This document shows positions 25,959 to 34,511 of a stretch of 64,000 nt of DNA, in pieces. The translations under genes were made by a program, and so were the position numbers. The notes beneath the pieces were generated by a model. The model was given only the letters and a program-made list of their open reading frames with translations, was not told where the DNA came from and did no database searches. Positions within the stretch are counted from its first letter, which is position 1, and each line of letters opens with the position of its first letter. Origin of the DNA: JAWKWH01 sp040830725 (GTDB taxonomy: Bacteria; Pseudomonadota; Alphaproteobacteria; Rhizobiales; Rhizobiaceae); the NCBI GenBank assembly GCA_040830725.1, contig JBFOMG010000011.1, positions 1-64,000 on the forward strand. Direction: 5' to 3'.

Positions 25959-26876
25959 CTAGGTTCTCCCACCCGCTGTAACCGCAGCATAGCGCTGATA
26001 AATAATCACCGCGATGACGCTGGTGATAAACAGGACGACCGCAATCGCCGCACCGAACTGCCACTTACCCATCTCGGCGATTTGCTGGTAGATGTGGATC
26101 GGCATAACCACGACTTTCCACCCGCCCATCAGCGCTGGCACCACATAGGAACTGATGGAAATTGCGAACACCAGCAAAGAACCGGCCAACACACCCGGCA
26201 TCGACAGTGGAAATATGATTTTCCAAAACGCCACGCGCCGCGTTGCGCCAAGACTGCGCGCCGCCTCCTCCAGCGAGGGATGAATGGAGCGGATGACGCC
26301 GATCAACGACAACACCATGAACGGCAGCGTGAACTGAACGAGACCGATGACCACACCGGCGAAATTGTACATCAGGGGTAATGGTCCCTCGATGATTCCG
26401 GCATCGATCAGAGAACGGTTGATCAAACCATTGTCCCCCATCAGCACCATGAGTCCATAAAGCCGGATCACCATGTCGAGTTGCATCGCACACAAAACGA
26501 GGATCATGTAAAACGTGTTGCGCCCGGGATTCTCGGTCTTGGCGATCAGGAATGCCAACGGATAGCCGATAGCAAGGGTGATGATCGCCACCATGCTTGC
26601 CAGGCCGATCGACCGCAGGGCGGCCTCGTAATAGGTCGCCCGGGTGAAGAACCGCACGAAGTTTTTCGTAGTGAAATCCCACTGCGGGTCAACAACACCG
26701 GCCACCGATTTGTCGAGGCTGATGAGAAACAGCGACAACACCGGTACGACGAAGAAGATCAGGAAGAAGACAAACGCTGGCAAGATGAGCCAGTAAACGC
26801 GGCTTCCGCCCATGAATATGCGAAGGCGACGGCCGCGGCTATCGGAGTAAGTTCGATTTTCGGCCGTTGCCGTCAC
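25959..26876 (-). CDS. ABC transporter permease (PotB type)
   Basis: The 305-residue membrane protein has a first segment YWLILPAFVFFLIFFVVPVL, five more segments and the EAA motif EEAARSLGATRRVAFWKIIFP. It starts with GTG at 26876 behind AAGGGGG. It is encoded 36 bases after the racemase gene and directly abuts the PotC-type gene, so the transporter and racemase are one transcription unit. Confidence 0.94.
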   Translation of the reverse strand: MTATAENRTYSDSRGRRLRIFMGGSRVYWLILPAFVFFLIFFVVPVLSLFLISLDKSVAGVVDPQWDFTTKNFVRFFTRATYYEAALRSIGLASMVAIITLAIGYPLAFLIAKTENPGRNTFYMILVLCAMQLDMVIRLYGLMVLMGDNGLINRSLIDAGIIEGPLPLMYNFAGVVIGLVQFTLPFMVLSLIGVIRSIHPSLEEAARSLGATRRVAFWKIIFPLSMPGVLAGSLLVFAISISSYVVPALMGGWKVVVMPIHIYQQIAEMGKWQFGAAIAVVLFITSVIAVIIYQRYAAVTAGGRT

Positions 26877-26912
26877 CCGCGAGCCCCCTTGTCTTTTGTC
26901 ACTGCCAATCGA

Positions 26913-27677
26913 TTACTCGGCCGCGCTCTTGTAGGCGTGAAGAACCGGCATGTCGTACCCCACGACCGGTTTGTTGGGAGGTAGCTCATAAGCCACCTTC
27001 GAATGGCTTAATCCGCTGGCCGCAAGCGACGCGGCAACCCTTACGGTCACGGGAACCGGATCAATGACCGGGATGTCATATCCACGAGACAGCAACCCCT
27101 GACGCACCGCCTCGGCACAACCCAGCATTCCGGTGCACCCGAATATCACGACGTCTGCACCGTCTTTTTCGACCGCCAGCAACGCCTGCTCCGTCAGTGT
27201 TTCACGCGTACCCCCGGGATCTTGCTCAAGATCAAGCACGGGAATGTCGACCGCCCTGACGGATGCGAATTTTTCCCACGCACCAAACAGTTTCGCCTGA
27301 TTTTCGAACTGGCCGCGAAGTCGCTCCAGCACCGTGATGACGCTGTAATGATTGCCCAGCATACACGCCAGGTTCATTGACGTTTCACAGGGACCGAGGA
27401 CCGGGATGTTGACGCATTCACGTCCGGCCTTCAGGCCGGGATCGCCCATGCAATCAATGACCACCGCATCAACACCATCCTGTTCCGCCTCGACAATCTT
27501 TGCGACGGTGTCCGGTATAGACAGCATCTCATCATATTCGCATTCGATCGAAGCCGGCCCCTTGTCTATCTCGACATGGCTGACTGTATCATTTGCCCCG
27601 AGTAATCCATCAAAATCGCTGGCCTGCCTGAAGCCGCGGGATGTGATTGGCGTGACAACTCGTACATGCGTACCCAT
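26913..27677 (-). CDS. Asp/Glu/hydantoin racemase family protein
   Basis: The 254-residue protein has the racemase fold's two catalytic cysteines: one in DAVVIDCMGDPGLKAGRE and one in VIFGCTGMLGCAEA. The start MGTHVRVVTPITSRGF is typical of hydantoin racemase-like members. Such enzymes interconvert D- and L-5-substituted hydantoins, so that a stereospecific ring-opening enzyme can use both. ATG at 27677 follows AAGGAAAGGA; the frame further upstream is rejected. It is the first gene of the import and ring-opening operon, 88 bases downstream of the LuxR gene. Confidence 0.93.
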   Translation of the reverse strand: MGTHVRVVTPITSRGFRQASDFDGLLGANDTVSHVEIDKGPASIECEYDEMLSIPDTVAKIVEAEQDGVDAVVIDCMGDPGLKAGRECVNIPVLGPCETSMNLACMLGNHYSVITVLERLRGQFENQAKLFGAWEKFASVRAVDIPVLDLEQDPGGTRETLTEQALLAVEKDGADVVIFGCTGMLGCAEAVRQGLLSRGYDIPVIDPVPVTVRVAASLAASGLSHSKVAYELPPNKPVVGYDMPVLHAYKSAAE

Positions 27678-27765
27678 CTGCGTTGTCCTTTCCTTTTCCA
27701 GGAACCAGGTGGAAAAGGTGAAACATAAGCATGGCAGCGGGCAACTACCCATATGGGTAGCCGGA

Positions 27766-29409
27766 TCAGAATATGCCTAGATCGCGGGCGCGGTTTGCCG
27801 CGCGCACGCGGTTGTTCACGCCCAGTTCCTTGAAGATGATCTTGAGATGGTACTTGACCGTGTTTTGGGATACCCCGAGAGCCCGGCTTATCTCCTTGTT
27901 GGATTTCCCGACTGCAAGGAGTTCAAGATATTGGCGCCTGCCGGCATAGGACCGCTCGTGGTCGCTGTGTGACGGAACACCGGGATTATTGCCGGTTTTC
28001 GGTTTTTCGTGTTGCACAGTCCACAGGTGATTGAGTTCGCGAAACCGGTGTCGAACCAGCCGGTTTGACCGCGCCTCGATATTGTCGCCGTCAAGCGCGG
28101 CTTGCACGATTTCCTGCAGGTTGCTGCCTTCATCTATGATGAACCGGCGAAATGGCTGCTTGCCCAGAATGCGAACGGCGCTGACCAATGCGTTGATAGC
28201 GTCGTTCTGGTGGCGGAGCCGCCAAAGCGCCAAAGCCCGAATGACCCTGAGCTTTGCAACGGTGAGCATTTGCCCGTTGTGAATGGCATGATCCTCGGCG
28301 ACGTTGAGCACGAGAAGCGCTTCTGCTGCTCTTCGATCGGCGATGAGAAAACGTGCCAATGCAACGATCGTGGATCCCAGCCGCATCGCCCAGTCAGCTT
28401 CAATGTCCCAGTCAACACGTTTTGCAAAATTGTCGAACCCGGCTCTGCGGATCTCTTCGCCGGCCGCATCCAGCTCATTGCTCAGCGTAAGGGCGCGGAT
28501 CTTTTCGAGTTGCAACAGTCGATGAAGGCGCGGCATCTCCCGTTTTGTCGCGATCGCTTCGGCGTGCGCCAGTGCCGATAGCGCACCCGGCAACCCGTCG
28601 TGATGCATCGCCAGGCGGGTGCTCACCCGATATCCGGCAGCCAGGACGTCAAGCCACGCTCCGTGATCCTCGACGATCCTCAATGCTGATTTCAGCAAGG
28701 CTTCGCTCTTGGCGATTTCATTCATCTCATAAGCGGCCTCGGAACGCAGCGACTTGCAAATGGCCAGCAACTCTTTCTTGTCCGGTTTGATCTTTTGCAG
28801 CGATTTTGCCATCACCCGATATTCGCGATCTGCACCGACAAGATCGCCCCGCGCCAACCGGATTTGGCCCAAATGCGCGTGAAGGTGCAGCGCCCCGAAA
28901 TCGGCTCCACCGTCGAGATAGGCCCGAATGGCGTTTTCGGCGTAACCCTGGCTGAAATTGAAATCGCCTAAATGCATCGCGACGTTGCACAGATAGTTCA
29001 TCGCCAGCGCACGCGACAGGGGATCGCTTGCCGGCACCCGGTCCAATATCACTTGAAGCTCATCAAGTTCGGCCTGCCCCATTGAGCTGTCTTCGTAATA
29101 TCTGATGTGAACATCGACGATCGGAAGCTCGACAGCGAGGTTGTCTGCCCCGTCAATTTTTCCCGAATTGAATGCGGCCCGAAGGTCGCTGAACAAGTCC
29201 CTTGCTTCAATGACCCTGTTTCGCCGGGCCAGATAAAACGAAACGCCCAGATACGCGTTTGGGTGGGTCAACAAATGATCGGGTTTCAGCATCGCTTCGG
29301 CGATTGGGAACAATTCCATCTTTCCAAGCAGCGCCAGTCGCCAGCCGCCCGAGTTTTCGATCAGGTCGAGAGCCTGGCAACCATTTGCGGTATCGTAATC
29401 GATTTCCAT
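27766..29409 (-). CDS. LuxR-family regulator, MalT-like, lacking the ATPase domain
   Basis: The C-terminal 65 residues form a LuxR helix-turn-helix: YLELLAVGKSNKEISRALG, then VSQNTVKYHLKIIFKELGV. The preceding 450 residues are alpha-helical repeats like the TPR-type region of MalT/LAL regulators. The first residues (ENSGGWRLALLGKMELF) resemble the junction that follows the winged-helix part in those proteins, so the P-loop ATPase domain (about 350 residues) is missing, and no Walker A is present. It could be a natural short form or a truncated gene still in use. The start ATG at 29409 has no good ribosome-binding site. It probably controls the flanking hydantoin genes. Confidence 0.8.
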   Translation of the reverse strand: MEIDYDTANGCQALDLIENSGGWRLALLGKMELFPIAEAMLKPDHLLTHPNAYLGVSFYLARRNRVIEARDLFSDLRAAFNSGKIDGADNLAVELPIVDVHIRYYEDSSMGQAELDELQVILDRVPASDPLSRALAMNYLCNVAMHLGDFNFSQGYAENAIRAYLDGGADFGALHLHAHLGQIRLARGDLVGADREYRVMAKSLQKIKPDKKELLAICKSLRSEAAYEMNEIAKSEALLKSALRIVEDHGAWLDVLAAGYRVSTRLAMHHDGLPGALSALAHAEAIATKREMPRLHRLLQLEKIRALTLSNELDAAGEEIRRAGFDNFAKRVDWDIEADWAMRLGSTIVALARFLIADRRAAEALLVLNVAEDHAIHNGQMLTVAKLRVIRALALWRLRHQNDAINALVSAVRILGKQPFRRFIIDEGSNLQEIVQAALDGDNIEARSNRLVRHRFRELNHLWTVQHEKPKTGNNPGVPSHSDHERSYAGRRQYLELLAVGKSNKEISRALGVSQNTVKYHLKIIFKELGVNNRVRAANRARDLGIF

Positions 29410-29480
29410 GTCTTGATGATCGAACGATCCTTCGATCGGTGCAAGTCTGGCGAACCGGTTGCGCCAACAGGTGAACTGGA

Positions 29481-30575
29481 TCAGTCGGCAATTTGCTCAA
29501 TTGGCACATAGTCGCGGTCGACGCCGAAAATTCGCGGCCCCCAAACCTCCAGCGCCTCGGTGGTGCGCATCACCGGCGGCACACTGACACCCACCACCTT
29601 GACCCGCTGGCCGTAGCGCAGGCTCTCAGTCGTGATTGGTTCGGCTGTTTCCCGGTCAAGAATGCAGATCAGATCCGGCGCAGTCGCCAGATACCGGTCC
29701 CCGATGCGTGCTGAGAGAAACTCATTTTGGAACTCGATCTCCATTGGTTCGACCGAGCCATCAATCGATTGCAAAATCAAGCGGCCAATCGCGAAACCGC
29801 GTGTGGTCTCGCGAAGCAGGTCGGCGACTTTTCCATCAAAAAGAACCTTGCAGAAGCGGGCCGGATTGGCTGAGGCAAAAAAATGTGTGAGGGCGTCAAA
29901 AGGATCTTCCTGTGCTTTCCTCGCCGCGCTGATGGCCTGACCGATCTCAATCGCCAACGAAATCGTGTTGGGCACCGACTTTGTCTTGGCGTCATGTCCG
30001 CTCATTGGGTACAAAGTGATTTCCGCCTTGCCGCCCATACGGATACAGACGACACGGGCGAGCCACTCGGCGGTTTCGTCGTCGACCGCCTTTACCACCA
30101 CCTCATTGTCATGCTCGTCCTTGATGACAACCGGACTGCCGGGCACGCCGTAAATGCTGAACGTTGTCATCTGCAGTTCCGGGAAGGCGCGGCCCATGCC
30201 ATCGGCATCAACAACCGGCAGATTCATCAAGGCTCCGACCACAACGGGAAGTGTCGCATTCACCCCGCCAGCCTCGATCGGCATGATCGCAGCAACCTTG
30301 CGATCGAGCAATTCTTCCATCTTTCTGACCGCGGCAACCGCCGCTGGACCATTGGGAAACCGTTCGATGAGCACGGTCGGCGCCCCCATATTGGCTACGG
30401 GAACGACCAAATCATCGTCGCCAAGCTCTGAAGGGTCGATCAATCTTACGGTGGCTCCATCCGCCAGTTGCTGCTGTAATATCAGCCGCCCGACATAAGG
30501 GTCGCCGCCGCCGCCCGTTCCGAGAAACGCCGCGCCACGCGCAAAATCGTGTAAATCGTGCAGTGCCAGTTCCAT
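29481..30575 (-). CDS. DUF917 (S-methyl thiohydantoin desulfurase-like) protein, copy c
   Basis: This 364-residue third DUF917 paralogue has FARGAAFLGTGGGGDPYVG, NMGAPTVLIERFPNGP, IEAGGVNATLPV, DADGMGRAFPELQM and VSVPPVMRTTEAL. It follows its HyuA-like partner by 21 bases on the same strand, repeating the copy 1/copy b arrangement 9 kb away. The two pairs are therefore ancient or imported duplicates rather than a recent tandem repeat, as the sequences have diverged. Confidence 0.92.
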   Translation of the reverse strand: MELALHDLHDFARGAAFLGTGGGGDPYVGRLILQQQLADGATVRLIDPSELGDDDLVVPVANMGAPTVLIERFPNGPAAVAAVRKMEELLDRKVAAIMPIEAGGVNATLPVVVGALMNLPVVDADGMGRAFPELQMTTFSIYGVPGSPVVIKDEHDNEVVVKAVDDETAEWLARVVCIRMGGKAEITLYPMSGHDAKTKSVPNTISLAIEIGQAISAARKAQEDPFDALTHFFASANPARFCKVLFDGKVADLLRETTRGFAIGRLILQSIDGSVEPMEIEFQNEFLSARIGDRYLATAPDLICILDRETAEPITTESLRYGQRVKVVGVSVPPVMRTTEALEVWGPRIFGVDRDYVPIEQIAD

Positions 30576-30596
30576 GTAAACCGGGCTCCTCTCGTT

Positions 30597-32147
30597 CTAT
30601 CGCGGATTTTCGACAGCCAGATCGCCGACGGCTTTGACCCGAACCCGAACCGCACCGCCGGGCAGATAAGCCAGCGGCACCTCCTCAACATCGATTATCG
30701 AAACGGTCTGGCTGACTGCCCCCGCCGCAACAGCCCGGTCCGAGGCTTCGCGCTTGGCATCATCCAGCGCCTGCTCGCGGCCTTTTTCATCGTAGGAGAA
30801 CACGCGGTCCACCTCACCTCCGACTTGCGCAATCGCTGCTCCGATGGCGTTGGCGACGCCGGCATTTTCCGGTGTAACAATCTCCGATGCGCCTTTGAGC
30901 GGCTTGTTGACCAGCACGGCGCCACCGCCGACAAGCACAACGGGCACATCTGCAGCGCTGGTTTTGACGCGATCGATCGTCTCTTCCAGCATCGAATGCA
31001 TGCGGTCTGTTCCCGACCGGACGATAGCTGGATCCAGGTCGTCAACCTGTGATTTGTCGCCAATGTCTGCGGTCCCGGCTGCAACAGCAATATCGGTCGC
31101 TGTCAGCTCCGAGCCACCGAATATTCTCGCTTTTTCGGTGAGTTCGTAACCGACCGAATCAGGCCCGATATCCTGTCCCTGGTTTCGAACGATACTGCCA
31201 CCGCCAAGTCCGATTGCGAGAATGTCAGGCATCCGGAAATTGGTTTTCACGCCACCGACATCAACGGCAACTGCAGATTCACGCGGGAATCCATGGGTCA
31301 GGACACCGACATCGGTTGTCGTCCCGCCAATGTCGATAACAATCGCATCCTTGATGTTCGACAAAAACGCCGCCCCGCGCATGGAATTGGTTGGTCCGGA
31401 GGCGAAAGTCAGCACCGGGTACTTTTCGACATAGTCGGCCGTCATAAGGGTACCGTCATTCTGGCTGACGAAAAATGGCGCCGCAATTCCAAGCTCCTCA
31501 AGCGCCGAACGAAACGCACTGACCACCCGCCGCGACAACTTCATCAGCGAGGCGTTCATGATCGCGGCATTTTCCCGCTCGACCATACCGATGCGGCCGA
31601 TATTGCTTGAAAGTGTCACTTGGGCGCCGGGAATTTCGCTGGCAACGATGTCCGCTGCCTTGTTTTCCATCTCCTGGTTCATGGGGGCGAAGACAGAGCT
31701 GATCGCGATCGAAGTAAGTCCCTCCCTCTCAAACGCTTTAGCCGCATCTGATATTTCATCCGGGCGCAGCGCGGAAATCTCCCGGCCATCGAATTCATAG
31801 CCTCCATGGGCCATTGCGACATTCGTTCCGACCTTTTCGACCAGGTCGCGCGGCCAATCGACCAGAGGTTTCAGACTGGTCGTCGCCGGCAGTGCCAGTC
31901 GCAAAATTCCCACTTCCACCAGTCGTTTCCGTTCGACAAATGCATTTGTGAATTGCGTTGTGCCGATCATCACGCTTTCGATCATGGCGGTGTCGATATC
32001 CGCCTGTCGCAAGACCTCACCGACTGCCGAGACGATGCCACTTTCCACATCTTCCGTTGTCGGCGCCTTGATAGCCGCGACAACCTCGTTGCCGTTCATC
32101 ACTACTGCGTCGGTATTGGTTCCGCCTACATCAACGCCAATTCGCAT
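30597..32147 (-). CDS. hydantoinase/oxoprolinase family protein (HyuA-like), copy 2
   Basis: The 516-residue protein is a paralogue of copy 1: MRIGVDVGGTNTDAVVM, MIGTTQFTNAFVERKR, FASGPTNSMRGAAFL, IDIGGTTTDVGVL, IGLGGGSIVRN. The ATG at 32147 has GGGAGG seven bases upstream. It is the first gene of the minus-strand block and is transcribed divergently from hyuA-hyuB. With copy c it would form one DUF917/HyuA-type module that could act on a different ring compound from the copy 1/a/b module. Confidence 0.93.
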   Translation of the reverse strand: MRIGVDVGGTNTDAVVMNGNEVVAAIKAPTTEDVESGIVSAVGEVLRQADIDTAMIESVMIGTTQFTNAFVERKRLVEVGILRLALPATTSLKPLVDWPRDLVEKVGTNVAMAHGGYEFDGREISALRPDEISDAAKAFEREGLTSIAISSVFAPMNQEMENKAADIVASEIPGAQVTLSSNIGRIGMVERENAAIMNASLMKLSRRVVSAFRSALEELGIAAPFFVSQNDGTLMTADYVEKYPVLTFASGPTNSMRGAAFLSNIKDAIVIDIGGTTTDVGVLTHGFPRESAVAVDVGGVKTNFRMPDILAIGLGGGSIVRNQGQDIGPDSVGYELTEKARIFGGSELTATDIAVAAGTADIGDKSQVDDLDPAIVRSGTDRMHSMLEETIDRVKTSAADVPVVLVGGGAVLVNKPLKGASEIVTPENAGVANAIGAAIAQVGGEVDRVFSYDEKGREQALDDAKREASDRAVAAGAVSQTVSIIDVEEVPLAYLPGGAVRVRVKAVGDLAVENPR

Positions 32148-32342
32148 AGCGTCCTCCCAATCGAATTGGGCCTAGCATGGGTCATGGGTGATCAAGGCGT
32201 CAAGTTCATCGCCAGGTGCCGCAATGTATTCAAGGGTCGAAAGCGTCTGCCACCGCATTGAAACGGGTCGAATTGCGTCGCTGTTGGAACATGCCTGCCA
32301 ATTCGGGCGCTTTTCCGCCGCCGGCCTTGCGAGGTGCGTGTA

Positions 32343-32372
32343 TTGCGACCCCGTTGAATCGGTGCCTATACT
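32343..32372 (+). promoter_or_regulatory. possible promoter of the hyuA-hyuB operon
   Basis: TTGCGA at 32343-32348 and TATACT at 32367-32372 are 18 bases apart, 55 bases before the hyuA ATG. The 280-base region 32148-32427 between the two divergent hydantoinase operons is the likely control region. I see no gene in it. Confidence 0.45.
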
Positions 32373-32427
32373 TTCTTGCGCAACCTGAGCAACTCAGAAC
32401 ATGCAGAATGCGGAGACTGGAGGAAAC

Positions 32428-34500
32428 ATGCGTCTGATTGGCGTTGATGTCGGAGGAACATTCACGGATCTGGTCTTCCATGACACGGAAAGCCTGGAAA
32501 CGCGTATTCAAAAAGTTCCCACTACCCCCAATGATCCCGCACAGGGGGTCCTGGAGGGCGTCTCGTCCCTGTGCCAGCGGTTTGAGATCGACGGGGCAGG
32601 TGTAGATCACATCTATCACGGCACAACAACGGCGACGAACGCCATTCTTGAACATGACGGGGCGGTTACCGGCATGATCACCAATGAAGGGTATCGCGAT
32701 ATTCTCCACATCGGCCGCCATCAGCGCCCGCAGCACTTCTCCATCCAGCAGGACATCCCCTGGCAGAACAAACCGCTGGTCAAGCGCCGCTTTCGCAAGA
32801 CGGTGCCGCACCGGATCGTGCCGCCCTCAGGCGAGGTTCTGGTGCCGCTCGACGAAGATGCCGTGCGGTTGGCGGCGCGGGAACTGAAGGCTGCCGGTGT
32901 GGCATCTATTGCCATCTGTTTTCTGTTTTCGTTTCTGGATCCGAGCCACGAGGATCGGGCGCGCGTCATCGTGCTGGAAGAACATCCAGAGGCGTTTGTC
33001 ACGACCTCGGCATCCGTTTCACCGCAATTTCGTGAATTTGAACGCTTTACCACGACTGCGCTCAACTCCTTCATCGGGCCCAAAGTGCGAAACTATGTGA
33101 CCACGCTGGAGCAGAACCTCAGTTCCAAGGGCCTGAATGCCGATTTGCATATCATGGCCTCTAATGGCGGTGTGGCGACGGCTGAGATGGTGTCCGACAA
33201 ACCAGTGCTGACCTTGCTTTCAGGACCGGCGGCGGGTGTGCTCGGCGGTGCCTGGACCGGGGAACTGTCTGGACGGAGGTCGTTGATTACCTTCGACGTC
33301 GGCGGCACATCCGCCGACATCGGCATTGTTGTTGACGGTCGTTTTGCCGAAGCCACCCCGCGCGATACCTGGATCGCCGGCTTTCCGTTGATGATCCCGA
33401 TGATTGATATCCATACCATCGGCGCAGGCGGGGGCTCGATCGCGCATTGCGACTATGGTGACGCGTTCAAAGTGGGTCCTCGCTCGGCCGGCGCATTCCC
33501 CGGACCGGCGGCGTACGGTCATGGCGGCACCGAACCGACAGTAACCGACGCCAATGTGATTTTGGGCCGGCTTGATCCGGAGAACTTTCTCGGCGGAGAA
33601 ATGACACTCGATGTTGTGGCGGCCGAACGAGCGGTCGATGCTTTGGCATCGCAACTTTCGATGGATCGCCTGGCCGCAGCCGAAGGAATCATAACGGTTG
33701 TCAATGCCAACATGGCCAACGCCATTCGTTCGCGTACCGTCCAGAAGGGGTTGGATCCACGCGACTTTTCGCTCGTCGCCTTTGGCGGTGGCGGTCCGAT
33801 GCAGGCGGCCGACGTAGCCGCCATGTTGTCGATCCCGGAAGTGATTGTGCCTGCACATCCGGGTATCACATCGGCCATCGGGCTGTTGACCACGGATCTG
33901 CAATACGACGCGATCCGCACTGCTTTTGCGGTCTCCGGCAAGATCGATCATACCCGCATCGATGCAAGTTTCAGCGAGATGGAGACAGGCTTGCTGGCGC
34001 AGTATGATAGCGACGGGGTAAACGCCAGCTCCGTCTCGTTCAAGCGCACCGCCGACATTCGATATGTCGGCCAAGGCTATGAACTCAGAATCGCCGTGCC
34101 CGACGGCACTTTCGACCGGGCAACGGAAACGGAAATTTTTGCCGAATTTGAACGCCAGCACGAAATAGAATACGGCCGCTCGTTCGCGGAAAGCCCGATG
34201 GAGATCGTCAATGTCCGGGTCACCGGCATCGGTGAGATCCCAAAAATCACGCCACAAACACTTGCGACAGAAGGGTCGGTTGACCAGGCGCTTGTCTCAA
34301 CCCGCCCGTCCGTATTCCGGCAAGGGACCGAACTGGTGACGATGGATACCGCATTTTATGACCGTAAACTGTTGCCGGTGGAAAAAACGGTGAATGGACC
34401 GGCAATAATCCTTCAGCAGGATTCAACGACGGTGGTGCGGCCGGGCGACCAATTTCTTCTCGACCGGGCCGGCAACATCATAATCTCCGTTGCGGTTTGA
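32428..34500 (+). CDS. hyuA: hydantoinase/oxoprolinase A subunit (N-methylhydantoinase A-like)
   Basis: The 690-residue protein is a full-length HyuA. It has MRLIGVDVGGTFTDLVF, HGTTTATNAILEHDGA, LSGPAAGVLGGA, FDVGGTSADIGIV, IGAGGGSIA and a C-terminal region with FAEFERQHEIEYGR. HyuA with HyuB makes an ATP-dependent enzyme that opens hydantoins or 5-oxoproline-type lactams. ATG at 32428 has GGAGG five bases upstream; 32401 is the longer alternative. Its stop lies 11 bases before the hyuB ATG. Confidence 0.95.
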   Translation: MRLIGVDVGGTFTDLVFHDTESLETRIQKVPTTPNDPAQGVLEGVSSLCQRFEIDGAGVDHIYHGTTTATNAILEHDGAVTGMITNEGYRDILHIGRHQRPQHFSIQQDIPWQNKPLVKRRFRKTVPHRIVPPSGEVLVPLDEDAVRLAARELKAAGVASIAICFLFSFLDPSHEDRARVIVLEEHPEAFVTTSASVSPQFREFERFTTTALNSFIGPKVRNYVTTLEQNLSSKGLNADLHIMASNGGVATAEMVSDKPVLTLLSGPAAGVLGGAWTGELSGRRSLITFDVGGTSADIGIVVDGRFAEATPRDTWIAGFPLMIPMIDIHTIGAGGGSIAHCDYGDAFKVGPRSAGAFPGPAAYGHGGTEPTVTDANVILGRLDPENFLGGEMTLDVVAAERAVDALASQLSMDRLAAAEGIITVVNANMANAIRSRTVQKGLDPRDFSLVAFGGGGPMQAADVAAMLSIPEVIVPAHPGITSAIGLLTTDLQYDAIRTAFAVSGKIDHTRIDASFSEMETGLLAQYDSDGVNASSVSFKRTADIRYVGQGYELRIAVPDGTFDRATETEIFAEFERQHEIEYGRSFAESPMEIVNVRVTGIGEIPKITPQTLATEGSVDQALVSTRPSVFRQGTELVTMDTAFYDRKLLPVEKTVNGPAIILQQDSTTVVRPGDQFLLDRAGNIIISVAV

Positions 34501-34511
34501 GGGCCAATGAC

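Noticed and set aside
22751..26876. Calling the importer a true spermidine/putrescine transporter
   Set aside because: The family fits, but the genes are embedded with hydantoin enzymes and specificity cannot be read from sequence.
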